Shown in pieces: positions 14,757 through 20,257 of a DNA stretch of 20,257 bases (its first letter is position 1; every line of letters begins with the position of its first letter). The notes under the pieces were generated by a model, which did no database searches, was not told the origin of the DNA, and was given only the letters and a program-made list of their open reading frames with translations. The stretch comes from Deltaproteobacteria bacterium (GTDB taxonomy: Bacteria; Desulfobacterota; Syntrophia; Syntrophales; UBA5619): contig JAJFTY010000019.1 in assembly GCA_021372695.1 (NCBI GenBank), positions 1-20,257 on the forward strand, written 5' to 3'. A program made the position numbers and the translations under genes.

Positions 14757-15323
14757 TCACGCGTGAAGTTTGCGGAGCACCCAGGCCATCCGCTCTCCCA
14801 GCGATTTGACGAGGCCGATCCCCTCGGCGTCCCGTTCCACCTCTCCCTTTTCCCTGCCCATGCCGATCGCCCGGCCGACAATGACCATCTCGCCGCTCAG
14901 GAAGAAGTGATCCATGGTGTCGAGCGCGTGGATGGCGCCCGACCGGCGCACCGCAACCAGAGAGGCGCCGACCTTCTTCCGGAACATCCGGCCGTTGGAC
15001 CGGGAGACGTAGCCGGTGCGGTCGATCAGGGCTTTCATCTCCGAGGTCACGTCCTGGAAATAGACGGGCGAACCCAGGATGATGCCGTCGGCGCCGAGCA
15101 TCTTTTCGATGCACTCATTGGCGGCGTCATCCTTGACGGCACAGCGTTTATCTGGGTTTTGAGCGCATCTTTCACAGGCGATGCAGCCGTGGATCACCTT
15201 GTCGGCAAGTTGAACCAGTTCGGTCTCGATACCGGCTTTTTCGAGTTCGCGGAAAACGTACCCGATCAGGATGGCCGTGTTCCCGTCCCTCCGCGGGCTG
15301 CCGTTGAATGCGACGACCTTCAC
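14757..15323 (-). CDS. Flavodoxin-fold NAD(P)H reductase / iron-sulfur flavoprotein-like
   Basis: A 188-aa FMN-binding protein of the NADPH-dependent FMN reductase superfamily. VVAFNGSPRRDGNT (3-16) is the phosphate-binding loop and ILGSPVYFQDVTSEMKALIDRT (82-103) the second FMN segment. A compact cysteine cluster C47-x2-C50-x2-C53-x7-C61 resembles that of the archaeal iron-sulfur flavoprotein Isf (C-x2-C-x2-C-x5-C), where it holds a 4Fe-4S cluster. The GTG at 15323 is chosen because GGAGGAGG precedes it. The longer frame running to 16271 overlaps the permease gene and is a shadow. It may be an electron-transfer or quinone/oxygen-detoxifying reductase. A functional link with the upstream permease is not shown. 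Confidence 0.87.
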   Translation of the reverse strand: MKVVAFNGSPRRDGNTAILIGYVFRELEKAGIETELVQLADKVIHGCIACERCAQNPDKRCAVKDDAANECIEKMLGADGIILGSPVYFQDVTSEMKALIDRTGYVSRSNGRMFRKKVGASLVAVRRSGAIHALDTMDHFFLSGEMVIVGRAIGMGREKGEVERDAEGIGLVKSLGERMAWVLRKLHA

Positions 15324-15430
15324 TTTCGATCCTCCTCCAGACTGTCGGATTTCCGGTCCCAAAAGCGGCTGTCCGGCAGCAACGATCCTTAACAGCAATC
15401 CGTCAAAATGACAACCGCTATCACGAGCGC

Positions 15431-16564
15431 TCACCTCATGGCCGAATCGGGATCGACCGAAGCTGTCCTCCAGGCGGGAAGCATCGTGGCCGCGGTGAAG
15501 GGCACGACGGTCAGGAGAAAAGGGATCGCCAGCTCCAGAGGAGAAATGAAGGGGGTGGTTCCGAAATGGGGGTAAAGCACGGCCCATCCCTTCAAAACCG
15601 GCTGGAAGATGAATGACGATGCGAAATAGACGTGGGAATAGGCCAGGAGGATCCCCACAAAAAACGCAGTCAGCGAGAGGGTGATTCCTTCCCAGAATTT
15701 CAGGAGGAGCACGCCGGACGTTTGCCATCCGACGGCTTTGAGGATGCCGATCTCTTTTCTTTCGTCCGAGCTCAGACCCGACGCCTTGTCCCAGGCCAGG
15801 ATCGCGAGAGCGATCAGCGAACTCAAAAGAACGACGCCCATGATGCCATCCCGCCAGCCGAACAAGGCAGCATAGGTTCGAAGGATATCCTCCCGCAATA
15901 TCTGCCGGGTGTCGGGCAGAAGGGCGGCCGCTTCCATGGCCGCCGAAGACCGATCTCCGGGTTCTTTGAGCCGGACCGCGATATCCGTGGCATAGCCGGC
16001 GGGAATTCCGGTGATCCTCCGGAAATCGCTCTCCGAAAGCAGGACCAGGTCCGAAGAGATCAGGGCCGATTCCCGGGAGAGTGTGCCCTCGACGTCGAGT
16101 TCCAGGATGTTGCCGTCCGAGGTCCGGAATTCCAGGGTGTCTCCCGCATAGGCCAGCCGAACCCGGGATACCCCCTCCCCGATGATGATCTTGCTCGGCC
16201 CGGGTGCGGAATTCTCCGGAACCATCAGGGTGTAATTGGCGCCCGCAACGGGATCGTAATAGTATCCCCAAAGCCTTGTCCGGACGGCTGCCACGCTTCC
16301 GATCTGCCGGATCTTTTCTGCATAGCGAGTGGGAATGAGGTCACGGCGTTCGCCCGGCATGCGCTGCACGATCATCTCCGGCGAGTCCCCAAGAAGGATC
16401 GAGGCCTCCTTCTTCAGGGAATCGGTCAGGAGAAAGACGGAGGCCAGCAGGAAGACGACGGCGGTGTAGACGAGAAGCAGGGCAAGATTCTTTCCTTTTC
16501 TCCTCCAGAGCAGGGAAAGGGTGAAATCGATGATGCTTCTCTGCCGTTCAATCCAATTTCCCAT
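15431..16564 (-). CDS. FtsX/MacB-type ABC transporter permease
   Basis: A 377-aa inner-membrane protein of the FtsX/LolC/MacB superfamily. It has one N-terminal helix (about 26-46), a large periplasmic domain (about 47-235) and three C-terminal helices (about 239-258, 284-310, 343-363). ERKEIGILKAVGW (268-280) is the conserved cytoplasmic loop that meets the ATPase, and PAWRTASVDPDSAMR is the standard C-terminal tail. The start at 16564 overlaps the end of the 104-aa gene by 17 nt; the longer frame to 16786 is a shadow of that gene. A partner ATPase is normally adjacent, but none is found in the window, so it must be encoded elsewhere or be lost. FtsX-type systems do mechanotransmission or lipoprotein/small-molecule export rather than classic import. 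Confidence 0.88.
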   Translation of the reverse strand: MGNWIERQRSIIDFTLSLLWRRKGKNLALLLVYTAVVFLLASVFLLTDSLKKEASILLGDSPEMIVQRMPGERRDLIPTRYAEKIRQIGSVAAVRTRLWGYYYDPVAGANYTLMVPENSAPGPSKIIIGEGVSRVRLAYAGDTLEFRTSDGNILELDVEGTLSRESALISSDLVLLSESDFRRITGIPAGYATDIAVRLKEPGDRSSAAMEAAALLPDTRQILREDILRTYAALFGWRDGIMGVVLLSSLIALAILAWDKASGLSSDERKEIGILKAVGWQTSGVLLLKFWEGITLSLTAFFVGILLAYSHVYFASSFIFQPVLKGWAVLYPHFGTTPFISPLELAIPFLLTVVPFTAATMLPAWRTASVDPDSAMR

Positions 16565-16862
16565 TCTGTTTCCTCGGCAATGGCGGCGGCGCGACAAGCG
16601 CCCCGGACGGAAAATGTTCCAGAGAGACCGGCGAGTCCTGGAAAGGGGTCTGGATGTCCGACTGAGACGGATGGCGCGTGTAGCTCGCTTCCGTAAAGAG
16701 GCAGAGGTCGGTGATCCCCAGCGTCCGGACCATTTCGGCCTTCTGACGGAGCATGGGTGCGTCTGCGCCCTGGCGGAAGCCGGCATGCACGAACATGAGA
16801 AACAGGAGAGTGCCGACGACCGCCAGAAAGCAGAGAAAGAGATTTGATTTTCTGAGAAGCAT
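16548..16862 (-). CDS. Small membrane-anchored conserved protein, function unknown
   Basis: 104 aa. One N-terminal helix (about 7-25, NLFLCFLAVVGTLLFLMFV) acts as an anchor or uncleaved signal, with about 78 residues outside. The external part contains DLCLFTEASYTRHPS and TPFQDSPVSLEHFPSGALV. I recall closely similar blocks in small proteins of Geobacter and relatives, next to FtsX-type permeases, but cannot verify this here. It overlaps the permease start by 17 nt, which implies coupled expression and perhaps a complex. The conserved Tyr/His/Asp-rich patch might bind a metal, which is speculation. Confidence 0.75.
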   Translation of the reverse strand: MLLRKSNLFLCFLAVVGTLLFLMFVHAGFRQGADAPMLRQKAEMVRTLGITDLCLFTEASYTRHPSQSDIQTPFQDSPVSLEHFPSGALVAPPPLPRKQNGKLD

Positions 16863-16909
16863 CGATCCCTTGTCCGCTGCGAATGATCTCCGCAGCCGGC
16901 TCCTCTGCC

Positions 16910-17233
16910 CTAATACTTCTTCCCGTCGATCTTATCGATCATCAGATGATCCGCTCCGATCGTAAAATGGCCGTCGATGGTGACGGTTTTCCCGCTCTTC
17001 TTCAGCTTGTCCAGAACCTTCTTGTTCGGATTGACGATGAGCACCACTGACGGGGGATTCTCACCGATGACCGTGAACTCTCCTGAACGCTCGATGTATC
17101 CGATCTTTCCTTTCATCGTGACCATCTGAGCGGCGTCTTTGCCGGCGGCCGGCGCCTGCGCGGAAACAATGCCTGCCACAAACAGCAGCAAAAGAACAAC
17201 CACTGCCGAAACCATGAAATTCTTGTGTTTCAT
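16910..17233 (-). CDS. Small secreted OB-fold-like protein
   Basis: 107 aa with a clear signal peptide (MKHKNF then VVVLLLLFVAGIVSAQA, cleavage near residue 26). The mature part is beta-rich: KGKIGYIERSGEFTVIGE, VVLIVNPNKKVLDKLKKSG, KTVTIDGHF, DHLMIDKIDGKKY, a pattern that fits a small OB-like barrel. GGAGA lies upstream of the ATG at 17233. It lies 20 bp after the RND pump gene, where E. coli-type systems would carry the copper chaperone CusF. CusF's His/Trp/Met metal ligands are not seen, so it is not a plain CusF. A periplasmic accessory role to the pump is inferred from position only. Confidence 0.75.
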   Translation of the reverse strand: MKHKNFMVSAVVVLLLLFVAGIVSAQAPAAGKDAAQMVTMKGKIGYIERSGEFTVIGENPPSVVLIVNPNKKVLDKLKKSGKTVTIDGHFTIGADHLMIDKIDGKKY

Positions 17234-17253
17234 CTTTCTGTCTCCTTGGAATG

Positions 17254-20200
17254 TTATGTTATTTTCTCAGCAGCCCAGGATGAACTGCCCCGTGTTGCCT
17301 CAAGTTCCTTCTTCAGCACGAAGTGCCACTTCCAGAGCTGGTATATGACCGGGTACAGCATAAGCTCCAGCAGGAAGGAGGTGAAGATGCCGCCGATCAT
17401 GGGCGCGGCGATTCTCTTCATCACGTCGGACCCGGCGCCGATAGACCACATGATGGGGAGGAGGCCGAGAAACATGGTCGCCACCGTCATGAACTTGGGC
17501 CTCAGCCTCATGACCGCGCCATAGCGGACGGCTTCCTGCAGATCGGCGAGGCTGCGCAGGCGTCCCTCGCTCTTTGCCTTCTCGTAGGCCAGGTCGAGAT
17601 AGAGGAGCATGAAGACGCCCGTTTCCGCATCCACCCCCAGAAGCGCGATCAGGCCGACCCAGACGCCGATGCTCATGTTATAGCCCAGCAGGTAGAGGAT
17701 CCAGAAGGCGCCGATGGCGGAGAAGGGCACCGACAAGAGCACGATCGCGGTCTTCACGAAAGAACGGGTGTTGATGTAAAGCAGAAGGACGATCAGCAGG
17801 AGCGTGAGCGGGATCACGGTGCGCAGCTGATTCTTCATCCGCTCCGTGGATTCGTACTCACCGCTCCAGAATATCGCATAACCCGGCGGCAGCTTTATCT
17901 TTTCCCTGATCAGGCGTCCCGCCTCGGCGATGTAGCCGTTCTGGTCCCTGCCGCCCATGTCCACATAGACATAGCCGGTCAGCATGCCGTCCTCGTCACG
18001 GATCATCGAGGCCCTCTCGGCCGTTCCGATGGTGGCGAGTTGGGAAAGGGGGATTTGCCTCTGTCCTCCCGAGGCGGGAACCAGGACCCGGCCGAGTGCC
18101 GGCAGGTCTTCCCGGAAATCGCGCATGTAGCGGACATTGACCGCATACCGTTCGCGCCCTTCGACGGTGGTCGTCACATTCTCCCCGCCGATGGCGCGGC
18201 TCACGACCTCCTGCGCTTCGTCGATGCTGAGACCGTAGCGGGCGAGTGCGGCGCGATTCCACTGGAAATCCAGAAAGTAGCCGCTGCCCGTCCGCTCCGC
18301 AAAAACGCTCCGCGTTCCCGCAACGGAGGTGAGGACGCTTTCGACCCGGGCTCCGATCTCTTCGATGGTGTCGAGATCGGCGCCGGATATCTTCAGCCCG
18401 ACCGGGGTTCGGATGCCGGTGCTGAGCATTTCGATGCGACCCTTGATCGGCATGGTCCACGCGTTGGCAAGACCCGGAATCCGCAGGGCCTCGTTCATCT
18501 GGCGGATGAGTTCCTCCTGGGGGATGCGGTCGGGGGTGATCCTGCGGAAGAGGGCCTTGGCCCAGCCCGGCGCCCAGGCGGAATACCATGTTTCCCGGTG
18601 CCGCCATTCAGAACGGGGCTTGAGGGTGATGACCGTTTCCATCATGGAGAGCGGCGCCGGGTCGGTCGCGGTCTCGGCCCGGCCTGCCTTGCCCAGGACG
18701 CGGTCCACCTCGGGGAATCGCTTGATGATCTCATCCGTCGCCTGGAGCAGCCGCCTGGCTTCGGTGATGGAGATGCCCGGCATGGTGGTGGGCATGTACA
18801 GGATCGAGCCTTCCTCCAGGGGCGGCATGTATTCCGATCCCAGCTGGAGATAGACGGGGACCGTGGCCAGCATCAGGGCGAGGGCTCCGATGAGGACGGC
18901 CCCTTTCCTCTTCAGCGACCAGGCCAGCGCGGGCTGATAGATCCGGATCAGGCGGCGGCTGATGAAGTGCTTCTCCTCCGGGGGAACAGGACCCGCGAAC
19001 AGGGCGTTCCAGCTCTTTGCCAGCCAGCGAGGCCGAAACCGGAGCGCTTTTCTGTGGGTCAGCAGGAGCCGAAGGGCCGGGTCCATGGTGATGGCGAGGA
19101 CCGCGGCCATGATCATGGCCAGGGTCTTCGTGTAGGCGAGCGGTTTGAAGAGGCGGCCTTCCTGGGCCTCCAGGGTGAGGATGGGGAGAAAGGAGACGGC
19201 GATCACGAGGAGCGCGAAGAAGCTCGGGCCGGCGACCTGCTTTACGGCCCGGAGAACGACAGAGGACTCCTCCTCGCGCCGTCCCGTCCGCTCCCACTCT
19301 TCCAGCCCCTTGTGCGCCTGTTCGACCACCACGATGGAGGCATCCACCATGGCGCCGATGGCAATGGCAATCCCCGCAAGAGACATGATGTTCGCGGAAA
19401 TCCCGAGCATGCGGAAAGGGATGAAGGAGAGCAGCACGGCCACCGGGATGGTGACGACCGGGATGATGGCGCTCGGGATATGCCGGAGGAAGAGCAGGAT
19501 GACCAGCGAAACGGTGAGGATGACCTCGGCAATGGTGGACTTCAGATGGTCGATGGCGCGCCGGATCAGGTCGGACCGGTCGTAGATGGGGACGATTTTC
19601 ATGCCGGCGGGAAGTCCCGGTTTGATCTCCTCTATTTTCGCCTTGACGCGGTCGATTACGTCGAGGGCATTCTGGCCGTGGCGCATGATGACGATCCCGG
19701 ATACGACCTCGCCCTGGCCGTCGAGGTCGGCCACCCCCCGGCGCTGGTCAGGACCCTCGACGACTTCGCCGATATCCTTGATGCAGATCGGCGTGCCGTT
19801 TTCACTGGCCGTGAGCACGATCTCCGCGAAATCGTCGATGGAGCGCGCGTAGCCCCGGCCCTGGACCATGTACTCTGTGCCGCCGAATTCGATCAAGCGG
19901 CCGCCCGTCTCCTTGTTGCCCCCCCGAACCGCGTCCACGACCCGGTTGATTGAGATTCCGTAAGCCTGGAGCCGGTTGGGGTCCACATTCACCTGGTACT
20001 GCTTGCGGAAGCCACCGATGGGGGCAACCTCGGCGACCCCGGGCACAGCCTTCAGGTAATACCGGAGGTACCAGTCCTGATAGGAGCGGAGATCTGCCAG
20101 GCTGCGGGTTCCGGATTCGTCGACGAGCGCGTACTGGAAGACCCAGCCGAGCGCCGTCGCGTCGGGGCCGAGCTCCGTGTTCACCCCCTCGGGAAGTTTG

Positions 20201-20257
20201 GGCAGCACCGTGGAAAGATACTCCTGGATGCGCGACCGGGCCCAGTAGATATCCGTG
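17254..20257 (-). CDS. cusA: CusA-type heavy-metal RND efflux pump, N-terminus outside window
   Basis: About 1000 codons of an inner-membrane RND proton antiporter of the CusA/CzcA class. The frame is open to the window end (TDIYWARSRIQEYLSTVLPKL), and roughly the first 100 residues are missing. Numbering from the GTG at 20208, the Cu/Ag methionine triad of E. coli CusA (M573, M623, M672) aligns with M472 (ILYMPTTMPG, codon 18793-18795), M522 (APLSMMET, 18643-18645) and M594 (RIEMLSTGI, 18427-18429). The proton-relay residues are present: D289 in AMVDAS, E862 in DAETGVF and K905 in RLRPKF. It has about 24 extra periplasmic residues (WYSAWAPGWAKALFRRITPD) compared with E. coli CusA. The cusB and cusC partners would lie upstream, outside the window. 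Confidence 0.95.
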   Translation of the reverse strand, partial: TDIYWARSRIQEYLSTVLPKLPEGVNTELGPDATALGWVFQYALVDESGTRSLADLRSYQDWYLRYYLKAVPGVAEVAPIGGFRKQYQVNVDPNRLQAYGISINRVVDAVRGGNKETGGRLIEFGGTEYMVQGRGYARSIDDFAEIVLTASENGTPICIKDIGEVVEGPDQRRGVADLDGQGEVVSGIVIMRHGQNALDVIDRVKAKIEEIKPGLPAGMKIVPIYDRSDLIRRAIDHLKSTIAEVILTVSLVILLFLRHIPSAIIPVVTIPVAVLLSFIPFRMLGISANIMSLAGIAIAIGAMVDASIVVVEQAHKGLEEWERTGRREEESSVVLRAVKQVAGPSFFALLVIAVSFLPILTLEAQEGRLFKPLAYTKTLAMIMAAVLAITMDPALRLLLTHRKALRFRPRWLAKSWNALFAGPVPPEEKHFISRRLIRIYQPALAWSLKRKGAVLIGALALMLATVPVYLQLGSEYMPPLEEGSILYMPTTMPGISITEARRLLQATDEIIKRFPEVDRVLGKAGRAETATDPAPLSMMETVITLKPRSEWRHRETWYSAWAPGWAKALFRRITPDRIPQEELIRQMNEALRIPGLANAWTMPIKGRIEMLSTGIRTPVGLKISGADLDTIEEIGARVESVLTSVAGTRSVFAERTGSGYFLDFQWNRAALARYGLSIDEAQEVVSRAIGGENVTTTVEGRERYAVNVRYMRDFREDLPALGRVLVPASGGQRQIPLSQLATIGTAERASMIRDEDGMLTGYVYVDMGGRDQNGYIAEAGRLIREKIKLPPGYAIFWSGEYESTERMKNQLRTVIPLTLLLIVLLLYINTRSFVKTAIVLLSVPFSAIGAFWILYLLGYNMSIGVWVGLIALLGVDAETGVFMLLYLDLAYEKAKSEGRLRSLADLQEAVRYGAVMRLRPKFMTVATMFLGLLPIMWSIGAGSDVMKRIAAPMIGGIFTSFLLELMLYPVIYQLWKWHFVLKKELEATRGSSSWAAEKIT

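Noticed and set aside
15324..16271. Long frame fused in front of the flavoprotein
   Set aside because: It runs through the FtsX-type permease in a different frame. GGAGGAGG and GTG at 15323 start the flavoprotein exactly at its FMN-binding strand.
17323..19953. 876-codon open frame on the plus strand
   Set aside because: Antisense shadow of the RND pump gene. It is rich in Asp/Gly/His/Arg, as expected from GC-rich antisense frames, with no recognisable domain, while the minus strand gives a full CusA.

Overview
The window is bacterial, GC-rich (roughly 60% by eye) and gene-dense. I suggest a Desulfobacterota-type anaerobe (Syntrophales/Geobacterales-like) with moderate confidence. The reasons are a phosphofructokinase with pyrophosphate-type residues, small conserved proteins of a kind I associate with that group (the 127-aa and 104-aa proteins), and dispersed hairpin repeats that translate as VIPAKAGIQ / WTPAFAGV. 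No rRNA, tRNA, CRISPR or complete insertion sequence was found.

Positions 1-5596 (+): a catabolic operon. It holds the 3' part of a TRAP transporter large permease (DctM), a Cgl0159-family class I aldolase-like (beta/alpha)8 protein, a PPi-type phosphofructokinase, a UxaC-type uronate isomerase and a KdgF-like cupin. TRAP, UxaC and KdgF point to import and breakdown of uronates or unsaturated uronates. The expected lower-pathway genes (uxuA, uxuB, kdgK, kdgA, kduI, kduD) are absent here, and a PFK-family enzyme plus an unusual aldolase sit in their place.

Positions 5597-8701 (-): convergent to this is an ABC transporter with an FbpC/AfuC-like ATPase and a fused two-domain permease but no binding-protein gene. 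Strong hairpins and three copies of an imperfect palindromic repeat lie around it.

Positions 8868-14004 (-): a small defence island. Two AbiE-type (type IV) toxin-antitoxin modules stand in tandem, each with a 4-nt antitoxin/toxin overlap. The first has a perfect 8-7-8 (23-bp) inverted repeat upstream. After an AT-richer 879-bp stretch with no supportable gene comes a BglII/BstYI-like restriction endonuclease with an extra N-terminal region and no methyltransferase beside it.

Positions 14303-20257 (-): a gene series, read from high to low coordinates. It contains a CusA-type Cu(I)/Ag(I) RND pump (N-terminus outside the window, Met triad intact), a small secreted OB-fold-like protein, a 104-aa membrane-anchored protein, an FtsX/MacB-type permease without its ATPase, an iron-sulfur flavoprotein-like reductase and a 127-aa conserved cytoplasmic protein.
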